Below, piece after piece: positions 28,427 through 37,729 of a stretch of 64,000 nt of DNA. The notes under the pieces were generated by a model. The model had not been told where the DNA came from. It was given only the letters and a program-made list of their open reading frames with translations, and searched no databases. This DNA is from Acidobacteriota bacterium (GTDB taxonomy: Bacteria > Acidobacteriota > Terriglobia > Terriglobales > Acidobacteriaceae). The stretch lies in the NCBI GenBank assembly GCA_021800255.1, contig JAJYZC010000001.1, positions 62,001 through 126,000 on the forward strand, read 5' to 3'. Each line of letters begins with the position of its first letter. Position 1 is the stretch's first letter. The translations under genes were made by a program, and so were the position numbers.

Positions 28427-30769
28427 GTGCGCATTCTCACCCGATACATCCTCCGCGAGATTCTCTCCTACACGCTTATCGGGTGCGCGCTGTTCACTTT
28501 TATCCTCTTCATGCCGCAGTTGCCCCAAGTCCTTGAGGTCGTAGTACGGAACAGTTCCACGCTCGCGAAGGTGATGGAAGTCTTTCTGTTCACTCTGCCC
28601 AACCTGCTCAAGGTCACCATCCCCATGTCGGTTCTTGTGGGCATCCTGCTGGGCCTCAGCCGCCTGGCTGCGGACAGCGAGGTGATCGCCATGCGCGCCT
28701 CCGGCCTGGGCATCGGCTACCTTTTGCGAGTCTCCTCTATCGTGGCCGTCGCCGGCACGCTCTTGGGGCTGGCCAACTCCCTCTACCTGGCCCCGTGCGC
28801 CAATCAGGCCATCCTGAACCTGCAACACGCCCTCGAAACTTCCCAGGCCTCCTATGAGATCCAGCCGCGTGTCTTCTACGAGGACTTCCGCAATGCCGTG
28901 CTTTACGTGCAGGACGTACGCTCCGGCACAGGCGCCGCCAACTGGCGCCAGATTTTCATGGCTAACGTCAGCGACCGCTCTAATCCCACCATCCTCACCG
29001 CCGCCTCCGCCACTGTGGTCAACGACCACCAGGAGCTGTTGATGCGGCTGCGCAACGGTGCGCAGCAAGAGGCCGCGCCCGGCCATCCGCAACAGTACAA
29101 CATCTCCACCTTCGCCACCACCGATATGCCCTTACAGCTCAACCAGCCGGGCAGCGTTCACTTGGGCCGGTTGGAAACCGCCGTCTACGCTTTGCCCATG
29201 AGCGCTTTGCTCGAGCGCATTCACGGCCCTGACGCCAAACGGTACCTCATTGAGATGCACAGCCGCTTCGCCTTTCCCGCCGCCTGCCTGGTGCTGATGC
29301 TGGTGGGAGTTCCCCTGGGCGCGGCCTCGCGCCGCGGCGGCAAGAGCTCGGGCTTCGTGTTTACCATCCTTTTGGTCTTCGTCTACTACTTTCTCTCCTC
29401 CACCGGCATCGCCCTGGGCCGTCAGAACAAGCTCGACGCTTTCTTCGCAGTGTGGTCCGCCAACTTGCTATTCGCCTGCGCGGGAACCTTTCTGCTCTGG
29501 CAGATGGCCAGCGGCGGCCGCCTCCTGAACGCCCTCGCCAAATGGAGCGAGCGCATGCGCAAACCCAGGCTCGCCATCCCCGCCAAAGCCAATGGCTCCC
29601 CCGTCTCCGGCCTTCTGCACAAGCTCCATCCGGACTGGCAGCACGCCTACCCCCGCAATCCGTTTTTGCTCATTCTCGACGGGTACGTGCTGCGTGAGTT
29701 CCTCACTACCTTTCTTCTCATGCTGGCCGGCTTCGTTCTGCTCATCCTGGTCTTCACCTTTTTCGGTCTTGTCGGCGACATTCTGCGTAACCACATCGCC
29801 CTCATCATCGTCGGCGACTATCTTGTCAACCTTACTCCCAGCATGATCTACCAGATCACACCGCTGGCGGTGCTCATCGCCACGCTGGTCACCTTCGGCG
29901 TACTCAACCGCAACAGTGAGATCGTAGCCATGAAGGCCACCGGTATCAGCCTCTACCGCCTGGTCGTTCCTATTGTCTCCATCGCCGCCGTCTTTGCCGT
30001 CAGCCTCTTCCTCTTCGACCAGTCCTATCTGCCCCAGGCCAACCGCCGCCAGGAGGCTCTGTACAACGTCATCAAGGGCCGCCCTCCGCAAACCTTTTTC
30101 CAGCCGGAGCAGCACTGGATCTTCGGGCAGACCCGCCCCGGCAAGCCCGCGCGCATTTTCTATTACCAGTTCTTCGATCCTGGCCGCGACGAGTTCGCTA
30201 ACCTCTCCATCTTCGAACTCGACCCCTCCACCTTCCAGATCACGCGCCGCATCTTCGCCGCCCGCGCCTCCTGGGACCAGGCCGGCGGCGGATGGCGCTT
30301 CCAGAACGGCTGGGTGCGCGACATTCAGGGCGCTAACGTAACCCAATACCAAGAGTTCAACCAGGCCAGCTTCCCGGAGATTCACGAAACTCCCCGGTAT
30401 TTCAAGAAGGAAAATCTGGAATCCCAGGAGATGAGCTTCGATCAACTCAGCCGCTATATCCGCGACCTCGGCCAGAGCGGATTCGACACCATGCGCCTGC
30501 GCGTGGCCTTATGGCACAAACTCGCCTACCCGCTCATTGCTGTCATCATGGCCGTGCTGGCCATCCCCTTCGCGCTCTCCATGGGCCGCCGCAGCTCGCT
30601 CACCAGCATCGCCGTGGCCATCGCCGTCGCGCTCGCTTACTGGGTCGTGGACGGTCTCTTCGGCGCCATGGGCAACGTCAACTACCTGCCCGCGCCGCTG
30701 GCTGCATGGTCCGCCGATGTGCTGTTCGGCTTGGTGGGCAGCTATCTGCTCTTGCGCACACCGACTTAA
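28427..30769 (+). CDS. Fused LptF-LptG lipopolysaccharide export permease
   Basis: A 780-residue protein made of two YjgP/YjgQ units. The first (about 1-370) begins MRILTRYILREILSYTLIGC with SRLAADSEVIAMRASGLG; the second (from ~420) begins LILDGYVLREFLTTFLLMLA with LNRNSEIVAMKATGIS. In most Gram-negatives LptF and LptG are separate proteins of ~360 residues that form a heterodimer with the LptB ATPase, extracting LPS from the inner membrane; here a ~50-residue linker joins them. Each unit has its own periplasmic beta-jellyroll region. Start is GTG 28427 with AAGG upstream. Followed by an ABC exporter that may act earlier in the same route. Confidence 0.9.
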   Translation: MRILTRYILREILSYTLIGCALFTFILFMPQLPQVLEVVVRNSSTLAKVMEVFLFTLPNLLKVTIPMSVLVGILLGLSRLAADSEVIAMRASGLGIGYLLRVSSIVAVAGTLLGLANSLYLAPCANQAILNLQHALETSQASYEIQPRVFYEDFRNAVLYVQDVRSGTGAANWRQIFMANVSDRSNPTILTAASATVVNDHQELLMRLRNGAQQEAAPGHPQQYNISTFATTDMPLQLNQPGSVHLGRLETAVYALPMSALLERIHGPDAKRYLIEMHSRFAFPAACLVLMLVGVPLGAASRRGGKSSGFVFTILLVFVYYFLSSTGIALGRQNKLDAFFAVWSANLLFACAGTFLLWQMASGGRLLNALAKWSERMRKPRLAIPAKANGSPVSGLLHKLHPDWQHAYPRNPFLLILDGYVLREFLTTFLLMLAGFVLLILVFTFFGLVGDILRNHIALIIVGDYLVNLTPSMIYQITPLAVLIATLVTFGVLNRNSEIVAMKATGISLYRLVVPIVSIAAVFAVSLFLFDQSYLPQANRRQEALYNVIKGRPPQTFFQPEQHWIFGQTRPGKPARIFYYQFFDPGRDEFANLSIFELDPSTFQITRRIFAARASWDQAGGGWRFQNGWVRDIQGANVTQYQEFNQASFPEIHETPRYFKKENLESQEMSFDQLSRYIRDLGQSGFDTMRLRVALWHKLAYPLIAVIMAVLAIPFALSMGRRSSLTSIAVAIAVALAYWVVDGLFGAMGNVNYLPAPLAAWSADVLFGLVGSYLLLRTPT

Positions 30770-30793
30770 GGCTGCTCTACGCAAGGTGCGGCC

Positions 30794-30820
30794 TTGAAAG
30801 TTTGAAGAAACCCGTACAAT
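30794..30820 (+). promoter_or_regulatory. Possible promoter giving a leaderless ABC exporter mRNA
   Basis: TTGAAA (30794-30799) and TACAAT (30815-30820) with a 15-base spacer, shorter than the ideal 17. The -10 ends six bases before the ATG, so transcription would begin at or near the start codon; no ribosome site is present. Confidence 0.4.
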
Positions 30821-30826
30821 AATTCC

Positions 30827-32581
30827 ATGCTCCGCGACCTCGGCCCCCTATTCGGATACATGCGCCGCTATCGCTGGGGCTTTCTGCGCGGCACGCTCTC
30901 CTCGGTCGCCACGAATGCCGTCGCGGTGCTGTTTCCCATCGTTCTTGAAGCGGCCGTCAACGGCCTCAAAAGGGGAACTACACGCGAAACGATCCTTTTC
31001 TTAGCCGCCTTGCTGGTGCTGATCTCTCTCACCAAAGGCATCTTCCTCTACGCCCAGCGATGGATCCTGATCGGCATCTCGCGCAAAATCGAGTTCGATC
31101 TGCGCAACGATCTCTTCCGCACCCTGGAGCGCCAGGACACTGGCTTCTATCAGCGTTACCGCACCGGTGACCTGATGGCCCGCACCACGAACGACCTGAC
31201 CGCGGTGCGCATGCTGCTCGGCCCCGGTCTCATGTACAGCGCCAATACCATCTTCCTGAGCGTATTCGCGCTGATCTTCATGTTGCACATCAGTCCGTAT
31301 CTCACCCTCGTGGCCCTGGCGCCCATGCCCATGGCGAGTATTCTCATCCAGTTTTTCGGCAGCCGCATCCACGCCCGCTTCGAGCGCATCCAGGCCAGTT
31401 TTTCCGAAATCTCCGCGCAGGCTCAGGAAAACTACTCCGGAGTGCGGCTCATCCGCGCCTTTGCCCGCGAGGAAGCCCAAATCGGCCTTTTTGAGCGGCT
31501 GAACCTGCGCTACATCGGCCGCTCTCTGCGCCTGGTGCAGCTCATGGGCATGTTGTGGCCCACGCTGGAGTTCATCCTCGGCGTCTCCATGATCATTACC
31601 CTGCTCGCCGGCGGCCACCTGGTGCTAGCCCATCGCATCAACGTCGGGCAGTTCGTGGCTTTTAACACTTACATGATTATGCTCATCTGGCCCATCATCG
31701 CCGTGGGCTGGGTCATCAACATCTTTGAGCGCGGCACCGCCTCGGTTAAGCGCATCTACGAGCTGCTGCAAGCTGAGCCGGCTATCGACGACCGCCGCTC
31801 CGCGGTTTCAGCTTTTGGACCAGAGACAGTGCTGAGAGGGGAGATCGAATTCCGCCATCTCAACTTCAATTACAACGGCGCGCCGGTTTTGCGCGACGTA
31901 TCGCTCCACATTCCCGCCGGCTCCAGCCTGGCCATCGTCGGCCCCACCGGCTCCGGCAAGTCCACGCTCGTCCATCTCATCACGCGCCTCTATGAAGCGC
32001 CGGAGGGATCGCTGCTCATCGATGGCCGCCCGGTGCGCGATTATCCCCTCGCCGTCTTGCGCCGCAACATCGGCATGGTGCCCCAGGAAACCTTTCTGTT
32101 CAGTGAGACCATCCGCGAAAACCTCGTCTTCGGCGCGCCCCACGCCAGCGCGGAGGAGCTTCTAGCGGCAGCCGAAGCCGCCCACATTCGCCAGGAATTC
32201 GAGGAGTTTCCGCAGGGCTATGAAACCATGGTCGGCGAGCGCGGCGTCACCCTCTCGGGCGGGCAGAAGCAGCGCACAGCCATCGCCCGCGCCCTCGTGC
32301 GCCATCCCGCCATTCTCATACTCGACGACGCCCTGGCCAGCGTGGACACCTACACCGAAGAGCGCATCCTGAGCGGACTGCGCAACTATGCCGCCTCCGC
32401 CACCACCATTCTCATCTCGCACCGCGTGTCTACGGTTCGCAATGCGGACCGCATCGCGGTGCTCGATCACGGCAGAGTTGTGGAGGCGGGCCGGCACGAT
32501 GAGCTGCTGGCTCTCGACGGCTACTACGCCAGCCTCTGCCGGAAGCAGCAGATCGAGGAGGAACTTACGGTCGCCAACTAG
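30827..32581 (+). CDS. MsbA-like ABC exporter (fused permease and ATPase)
   Basis: A 584-residue half-transporter that works as a homodimer. Six membrane helices occupy residues 1-320, with the ABC-transmembrane type-1 fold. The nucleotide-binding domain has Walker [16 protein letters not shown]-loop GMVPQETFLFSETI, signature LSGGQKQRTAIARAL and Walker B ILILDDALASVDTYTEE. The residue after Walker B is Asp where most transporters have the catalytic Glu (ILDDA), so the site may be of lower activity. Placement after LptFG supports a lipid A or LPS-precursor flippase, though multidrug relatives look alike. Confidence 0.88.
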   Translation: MLRDLGPLFGYMRRYRWGFLRGTLSSVATNAVAVLFPIVLEAAVNGLKRGTTRETILFLAALLVLISLTKGIFLYAQRWILIGISRKIEFDLRNDLFRTLERQDTGFYQRYRTGDLMARTTNDLTAVRMLLGPGLMYSANTIFLSVFALIFMLHISPYLTLVALAPMPMASILIQFFGSRIHARFERIQASFSEISAQAQENYSGVRLIRAFAREEAQIGLFERLNLRYIGRSLRLVQLMGMLWPTLEFILGVSMIITLLAGGHLVLAHRINVGQFVAFNTYMIMLIWPIIAVGWVINIFERGTASVKRIYELLQAEPAIDDRRSAVSAFGPETVLRGEIEFRHLNFNYNGAPVLRDVSLHIPAGSSLAIVGPTGSGKSTLVHLITRLYEAPEGSLLIDGRPVRDYPLAVLRRNIGMVPQETFLFSETIRENLVFGAPHASAEELLAAAEAAHIRQEFEEFPQGYETMVGERGVTLSGGQKQRTAIARALVRHPAILILDDALASVDTYTEERILSGLRNYAASATTILISHRVSTVRNADRIAVLDHGRVVEAGRHDELLALDGYYASLCRKQQIEEELTVAN

Positions 32582-32634
32582 GGCCAGCGAGCCGCTCGCC
32601 CAGCGAGTGGTTCAGGTGGCGGCTTGAACGCCCT

Positions 32635-33114
32635 TCAGGCCGTCCAGTTAGAAGACGCCGCGGAATCTGCTTCTCTGCCGGAACTGCCGCTGCCCGCCGG
32701 GCTGCGCGGCGGCATGGTCAGCAACCGTCCCGCGGATGGCTGCGCCCCCGCGTCAATCGGTATTTCTCGGGCCACCTGGCGCCACGCATTGCGCACATTG
32801 CGCACACAGGCGATGGCGTGCTCGAACTTCGGCTTGGAGGCTGACTGGGAGGCCTGCAGGATCTGCGCAAAGATCGAGGCATAAAACTCGCTCAACGCCT
32901 GCGCCGGCTTTCCCCCTACATCCATGCGCAGCCGCGCCTGCAAGTGAAGCACGATGTCCAGCGCGCGCTTGACCGCCGCTCTGCGTTCCTCCGCGTTGCC
33001 GCGCTCTACCGCCTCCATCGCGGCGTACAAAAAGCGGATGATGCCGTCGTACAACGCCACAACAAGATCCACCGCCGACGCCCCATCCAACGCATGCTCC
33101 CGGTAACTTCCCAT
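32635..33114 (-). CDS. fliS: Flagellar export chaperone FliS
   Basis: A 159-residue cytoplasmic chaperone that holds flagellin monomers before export. The N-terminal half (VDLVVALYDGIIRFLYAAME) and KRALDIVLHLQARLRMDVGG match FliS helices. A disordered tail rich in Pro/Ser/Gly (about 120-159) extends beyond the usual ~130 residues. It is the third gene after fliC and fliD, the classical order. It converges with the ABC exporter gene with a 53-base gap. Confidence 0.85.
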   Translation of the reverse strand: MGSYREHALDGASAVDLVVALYDGIIRFLYAAMEAVERGNAEERRAAVKRALDIVLHLQARLRMDVGGKPAQALSEFYASIFAQILQASQSASKPKFEHAIACVRNVRNAWRQVAREIPIDAGAQPSAGRLLTMPPRSPAGSGSSGREADSAASSNWTA

Positions 33115-33128
33115 GAATTTCTGGCTCC

Positions 33129-35525
33129 TTAGCCGTTCATATTCTGGTCATAGCCCGTGATTGCCGAGTAGAGCTCGTTCATGCCGTTCAACTGCGAGGG
33201 CAGCTCTTGGAGAATCTCATTGGCGCTGTTCAGCTCCGCGGTCAAACTCGATTGCTCAGCCGAGATCATGCTGCTTTCCTTGGATATCTCGGCATTCAGA
33301 GTCGACTCGGTGCTGCTGTTCGAGCTCTCGGCCAGCGCCAGGATGCCGGCCGGCGAACTGGTGCCGGCGTTTGTCAGTACGTTGGCGAAGGTCGTGCCCC
33401 AACTGTTCGCGTTCTGGAAAAATCCCACCACGCTCGAATAATCGGTGTTCAGCAAGGAGTCCAGCGTGTTGGCGTCGAAGGTGAGCGAGCCATCGTTGTT
33501 CACGCTGATGCCCAGATCGGTCAGACTGCCGATGTCCGACGACGCCGTATAGTTCAGCGGGGTAGTTGTCGTATCCGTCAGGTTAGAGGTGTCCACGGTC
33601 AGCGCCCCGGCCGCGCCGTCCGTGCCTGACTGGAGGGAGAGGCTCACCGTTCCGTCGCTGTTGTTCACTACCGACGCCGTGACCCCGATGTTGGCGTCAT
33701 TGATCGCCGTGGCTAGGCCGGCAACCGTGCCGGGAGTGGAAGAGCCGCCCACGTTCACGGTTTGCGGCGTGCCGCTGCCCACCTGAATCGTGATGTATCC
33801 TGAGAGCGCGTCGCTGCTGCTGGCCATCTCGCCCACCGTGCCGCTGTCCGCCGTGGTGCCGGTATAGCCCCCTGTATCGGTGTAGCTCAGGACCGCGGGG
33901 TTTGTGGTCAGAGCGGAGGTCACCGCCAGCGCGCCGCTCGATCCATCGGTCTGGGAGGCCAGGGTCAGCATCGATTGCCCATTACTCGTGACCACGGCCG
34001 CGGTCACGCCGATGTCCGCCGAATTGATTGCGCCGGCCAGCCCGGAGAGCGTATCCACGCCGCTCCCTGTGTAAAAGGTTCCATTGCCCGAAGTGCCCGC
34101 GCCGATGACAAAGGTTTCCTCCGATCCGCTGCCCACCTGGATGGTGATCGAGCCGCTCAGGGTGGCGTTCAAATTCGTTGGAATCGAAGTGAAATAGCCG
34201 TCCGGGTTCTGCATGTTCAGGCTGCCCAAAAGCTGCTGCTGGAGCAAGGAAAGCGTGGGCGAGCCGAAGAGCGGCTCAGCGGTGCCTGAACTGGTATTCC
34301 CCTCCTGCGTATTGATGGCGCTGATGAGCGAGTTATAGTCGCTGACGAACTGGTTGACCGTGCTCTCGACCCCCGTGTTGTCGTTGCCGATGATGACCTG
34401 CACCTGCTCGGGGCTGCCGTTCGATTCCTGCGGGCTGGGCGCCAAAAGCTGGAAGGTAACGCCGGGGATGAGGTTGGACACGGTATTGGAGGCGCTCGAC
34501 AGTTCTACGCCGTCCACCGTAAGGCTGGCATTGACTCCGGTGACCGCGGAGGTATAAGCCAGCGCGGTGCTGGGGTCCACCAGGCCGGAGGTGACGGCCA
34601 GCGTCCCCGCCGGGCCGGCCGTTCCCGAGGTAAGCTGGAGGCTGGCCGTGCCGTCGCTGTTGTTCACAATCGATGCGCTGAAGCCCAGCCCCGAAGAGTT
34701 GGCGTTGATGTAGGACTCGAGGTCGGCAAGCGTGGTGCCGCCTTCGGCCGTCGCCACCGCGCTCATGTTGATCGTCTGCGGGCTGCCGCTGCCCACCGTC
34801 ACGCTCAGCGTTCCGGTCGAGGTCAGCGCTTCGCTGGTGCTGGCTACAGCGGTAAAGAGCGCGGTCGAATACGCGCTGCCGCTGCCGGCCGTTACGCTGG
34901 CGTTCAGCGTATTCGCCGCTGCCGCGCTCAGCGAGTTGTTGCTCACCGTGATGTTGCCGTCCGCGCCCGAAGTGTTGGAGACCAGGCTCAGCCGCGAGCC
35001 GTTGGCGTCGGTGAGTACGCTGGCCGTAATGCCCGCCCCGGAAGCGTTGATGGCCGAGGCCAGGCCCGACAGCGTGTCGTCGCTGGAGTTGAGAGTGATG
35101 GTCTGCGCCGTGCCGCTGCCCACTTGGAGCGTGATTGAGCCCGTGAGCGTCGCCGAGGCGCTGGCCAGCGGCGCCAGATAGCCGCTCGCGGTCTGGGCCA
35201 GGCTATTCACCACCACTGTGTGCGTGCCCGCGGTGGCCGAAGACGAGGCCGCCGTCAGCTCCAGCACATTGGTGTCCGAGCTCGACCCCGTCTTCTCCGC
35301 AAGAATCCCTTGCAAGTCAGTCAACGAGCTCATGTCGTTGGAGAGATTCGAGAGCAGTGTGCCCAGATTGGAGATCACCGTGTCCTGGCTCTCCAGGCTG
35401 CTCAACTGGTTCTGCCAGGGCGTTACCACCTGCTGGAGGTTGCTTACAATCTGGGCCACGGTCGAGCTTACGTCGAACCCCGTGCCGCTGGTCGGCGACC
35501 CGAAACTCAACCCTACCGTGCCCAT
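33129..35525 (-). CDS. fliD: Flagellar hook-associated protein 2 (filament cap), enlarged
   Basis: A 798-residue filament cap protein that helps flagellin insert at the growing tip. Start ATG 35525 has GGAGGG five bases upstream. The N-terminus (GFDVSSTVAQIVSNLQQVVT) and C-terminal coil (AEISKESSMISAEQSSLTAE) are FliD-like. The central part contains four copies of a ~85-residue module with QVGSGxxQT, LSGLAxAIN and xSLxLxSGxxGxxG, resembling Flagellin_IN. Most FliD proteins are 450-670 residues; the extra modules account for the length. Low Cys content and high Ser/Thr/Gly suit an exported filament protein. Confidence 0.9.
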   Translation of the reverse strand: MGTVGLSFGSPTSGTGFDVSSTVAQIVSNLQQVVTPWQNQLSSLESQDTVISNLGTLLSNLSNDMSSLTDLQGILAEKTGSSSDTNVLELTAASSSATAGTHTVVVNSLAQTASGYLAPLASASATLTGSITLQVGSGTAQTITLNSSDDTLSGLASAINASGAGITASVLTDANGSRLSLVSNTSGADGNITVSNNSLSAAAANTLNASVTAGSGSAYSTALFTAVASTSEALTSTGTLSVTVGSGSPQTINMSAVATAEGGTTLADLESYINANSSGLGFSASIVNNSDGTASLQLTSGTAGPAGTLAVTSGLVDPSTALAYTSAVTGVNASLTVDGVELSSASNTVSNLIPGVTFQLLAPSPQESNGSPEQVQVIIGNDNTGVESTVNQFVSDYNSLISAINTQEGNTSSGTAEPLFGSPTLSLLQQQLLGSLNMQNPDGYFTSIPTNLNATLSGSITIQVGSGSEETFVIGAGTSGNGTFYTGSGVDTLSGLAGAINSADIGVTAAVVTSNGQSMLTLASQTDGSSGALAVTSALTTNPAVLSYTDTGGYTGTTADSGTVGEMASSSDALSGYITIQVGSGTPQTVNVGGSSTPGTVAGLATAINDANIGVTASVVNNSDGTVSLSLQSGTDGAAGALTVDTSNLTDTTTTPLNYTASSDIGSLTDLGISVNNDGSLTFDANTLDSLLNTDYSSVVGFFQNANSWGTTFANVLTNAGTSSPAGILALAESSNSSTESTLNAEISKESSMISAEQSSLTAELNSANEILQELPSQLNGMNELYSAITGYDQNMNG

Positions 35526-35650
35526 CGAACCCTCCGCCATGAATGAAAGCAGCCCCGAATCCACACCGCGATCGGGCGCATTGGAAAACCCTCATCCACG
35601 CCCCGCGTCGCCGAAGATGCCTCTCCGGCGCCCACCGCCTGATGCCGCTC

Positions 35651-35677
35651 TTATCGGCGAAGGCTCGAAAGAGATGA
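35651..35677 (-). promoter_or_regulatory. Possible FliA (sigma-28) promoter of fliD
   Basis: Read on the minus strand, the -10 is an exact GCCGATAA (35651-35658). The -35 at the standard 11-base spacing (35670-35677) reads TCATCTCT, matching TAAAGTTT at only half of its positions. It lies about 130 bases before fliD. Confidence 0.4.
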
Positions 35678-35827
35678 ATCGCTCCGCCGCGGCGGCCGGC
35701 TTTGGCGCCCAAGCAGAAGGGCGCCCGTGAGAGCACCCCTTCTGCCGCTGGCGGCCTTGCGCCGCGTTCACACTACCCCGGTTGATTTCACCCCACGGAC
35801 CAGAGATCTATCCGTAGGGAGCTGTGT

Positions 35828-37123
35828 TTACTGCAACAGCTTCAGCACCTCCTGCTGCACGCTGTTGGCCTGCGCCAAGGCCGAGATGCCGGTCTGGGTC
35901 AGGATCTCGTACTTGCTCATGTTGGAGGTTGCGGAGGCGTAGTCGGTGGCCTGCACCGCGTTCTGGGCCGACTGCACGTTCTCCTGCTGCGTGCTCATCA
36001 CGTTGCTGACCGAGTTGAGCGTGTTGATCTGGGCGCCGATGTAGCCGTCCTGGGCGGCCACATCGCTGATGGCTGTGCTCAGCGCCGTCAGCGCCGCCTG
36101 CGCGTCGGCTTGTGAGGTCAGGTTAGTTGAGCTCAGATTCTGGCCGCCGCTGTCGGTGTAGCTGATCGTCGCCACGCCGCCGCTCGCGTCGTTGGCCAGG
36201 GTGGCCGGCGCGGTGCTTGTCTGGCCGCTGCTGGTGTCGTAGATCGCGGTCGTTCCCTGAGCGATCTCCTGGTCTTGATTGGCTTGCGTCGGAGCGGTTC
36301 CGCTCTCGATGTGCCCGCCGACGATCTCGATGCCGGTCTGGCTACCGGCAGCCGAATCCCCAGCCGCGGTTCCCGTGGTGAAGGTGGCTGTCAGGCCTAG
36401 ACCCGATCCGTTGATGGCGGAGATCAGTCCGTTCACGGTGTCCGTTGCCGGCGTAATCGTCGTTGTGCCCGGGTTACCCGAAGCATCGACGTAGCTGATG
36501 GTGAAGGTGCCGCCCGCGTCGAGCGAGTCGGTCGACTGAGCGTTCACGGTGGCTGTGGAGAGATCGACAAACTCGTTCTGGCCGGCGCTATAGTTCATCG
36601 CGCCCGCCGTGTCGCCCACGCTAGAGGAGGACAACGAGCGGATATTGAGGTCGTCGATCGACGAGCCGGTGCTGGAGGCGTCGCCGACAAAGATATTGGT
36701 GTTGGAGTCGAAAACAGCTTGGTCGTTATAGGTGGTCGTGGCGCCGATGTTGTTGATTTCTGACAGGATCGACTGGTACTCCTGGTTGGCGGCTGCGTCC
36801 TGCGTGGAGTTGAGCGTGCCGTTGGAGGCCTCGGTAGCCAGCGTAACCGCGCGGTTGAGCAGGCTGGTGACCTGCGACAGTGCGCCATCGGCCACTTGCA
36901 ACAGGCCCACGCCTTCGGTGGCGTTGGTCTCCGACTGGGTCAGCGCCGTCTGGTTGGCTTCCAAGCCGTCGACCAGCGACAGGCCGGCGGCGTCGTCGGC
37001 CCCGGAGTTGATCCGCGAGCCGGTGGACAACTGCTCGAGAACCGTGCTCAGGCTGTTGTTGCTATTGTTGAGTGCGTTCTCCGCATACACCGCGGAGAGG
37101 TTGTTCAAGACACCCAGGGACAT
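35828..37123 (-). CDS. fliC: Flagellin
   Basis: A 431-residue filament subunit. ATG 37123 follows AAGGAGAA at ideal spacing. The D0/D1 N-terminus has LEQLSTGSRINSGADDAAG, and the C-terminus ends LTQTGISALAQANSVQQEVL, both conserved in flagellins. The middle (about 180-350) is a variable exposed region with a Flagellin_IN-like module. The frame stays open upstream to 37693, but this start is clear. First gene of fliC-fliD-fliS; 302 bases separate it from fliD, and that gap carries a sigma-28-like -10. Confidence 0.95.
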   Translation of the reverse strand: MSLGVLNNLSAVYAENALNNSNNSLSTVLEQLSTGSRINSGADDAAGLSLVDGLEANQTALTQSETNATEGVGLLQVADGALSQVTSLLNRAVTLATEASNGTLNSTQDAAANQEYQSILSEINNIGATTTYNDQAVFDSNTNIFVGDASSTGSSIDDLNIRSLSSSSVGDTAGAMNYSAGQNEFVDLSTATVNAQSTDSLDAGGTFTISYVDASGNPGTTTITPATDTVNGLISAINGSGLGLTATFTTGTAAGDSAAGSQTGIEIVGGHIESGTAPTQANQDQEIAQGTTAIYDTSSGQTSTAPATLANDASGGVATISYTDSGGQNLSSTNLTSQADAQAALTALSTAISDVAAQDGYIGAQINTLNSVSNVMSTQQENVQSAQNAVQATDYASATSNMSKYEILTQTGISALAQANSVQQEVLKLLQ

Positions 37124-37233
37124 GGGGTTCTCCTTGTTGGATGCGGTGATTTGCGGTCCCTGGTCCGGATGCGCTCCCCTATGGATGACCCTGGGGTGCT
37201 GCTCTCGGCGCGGAACCGACGCATCTGGCCCCT

Positions 37234-37260
37234 TCTTCGGCGCGAGCCTTTCGGACTTTA
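37234..37260 (-). promoter_or_regulatory. Possible FliA (sigma-28) promoter of fliC
   Basis: On the minus strand: TAAAGTCC, exactly 11 bases, then GCCGAAGA; six of eight matches to each half of TAAAGTTT-N11-GCCGATAA. It lies about 110 bases before fliC. Confidence 0.5.
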
Positions 37261-37317
37261 TCCCCCCGTCTTTTGTGTCCCGCGGCGGACACTTTCGCCG
37301 GCTTGGTTCTAATTTTT

Positions 37318-37343
37318 TAACCTTTCCTCCGGCCTGCCGATAA
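37318..37343 (+). promoter_or_regulatory. Possible FliA (sigma-28) promoter of flbD-motAB
   Basis: TAACCTTT (37318-37325), ten bases, then a perfect GCCGATAA (37336-37343). Spacing is one base short of the consensus. The flbD start is 23 bases downstream, with AAAGGAG between. Confidence 0.5.
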
Positions 37344-37366
37344 CCTCTGCAAAGGAGTTCTTGGCG

Positions 37367-37675
37367 ATGATCGAACTGACCCGCCTCAACGGGACTGCCA
37401 TCGTGTTGAATAGCGATCTGATCAAGACCGCCGAAGCCTCGCCGGACACGATGCTGACGTTGATCAACGGAGAAAAGCTGATTGTGCGCGAGGAAACCGC
37501 GGAGGTCGTCGAGCGAGTGCTCGCCTACCGCGCGCGCCTGCTGGCGGGCGTAGCCAAGCGCCTGCCCAATCTGGCCGGCCTGGAGCGCGTTGCCGCTCTG
37601 GCCAGCCTCGACTTGGCAGGGCAACCGGGAGCGCCTGCGGCGCCGCTCCAATCGAGCCCCGGCCACGCGCATTGA
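37367..37675 (+). CDS. flbD: FlbD-family flagellar protein
   Basis: A 102-residue protein, starting at ATG 37367 behind AAAGGAG nine bases away. The conserved FlbD core is MIELTRLNGTAIVLNSDLIK followed by DTMLTLINGEKLIVREETAE. The usual protein is ~65-80 residues; a basic, Ala-rich tail of ~30 residues is added here. FlbD proteins are found beside motAB or flgE in many bacteria; the molecular role is not settled, and this is not the NtrC-type FlbD of Caulobacter. It heads the operon flbD-motA-motB, 54 bases before motA. Confidence 0.85.
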   Translation: MIELTRLNGTAIVLNSDLIKTAEASPDTMLTLINGEKLIVREETAEVVERVLAYRARLLAGVAKRLPNLAGLERVAALASLDLAGQPGAPAAPLQSSPGHAH

Positions 37676-37729
37676 AAACCGGCCAATCGGCATCCACCAC
37701 CTGCCCGGCTGAAGATCGAGGAGCGGCTC

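Noticed and set aside
35220-35730. Plus-strand frame of 170 codons over fliD
   Set aside because: Antisense to fliD and its upstream region; no domain.
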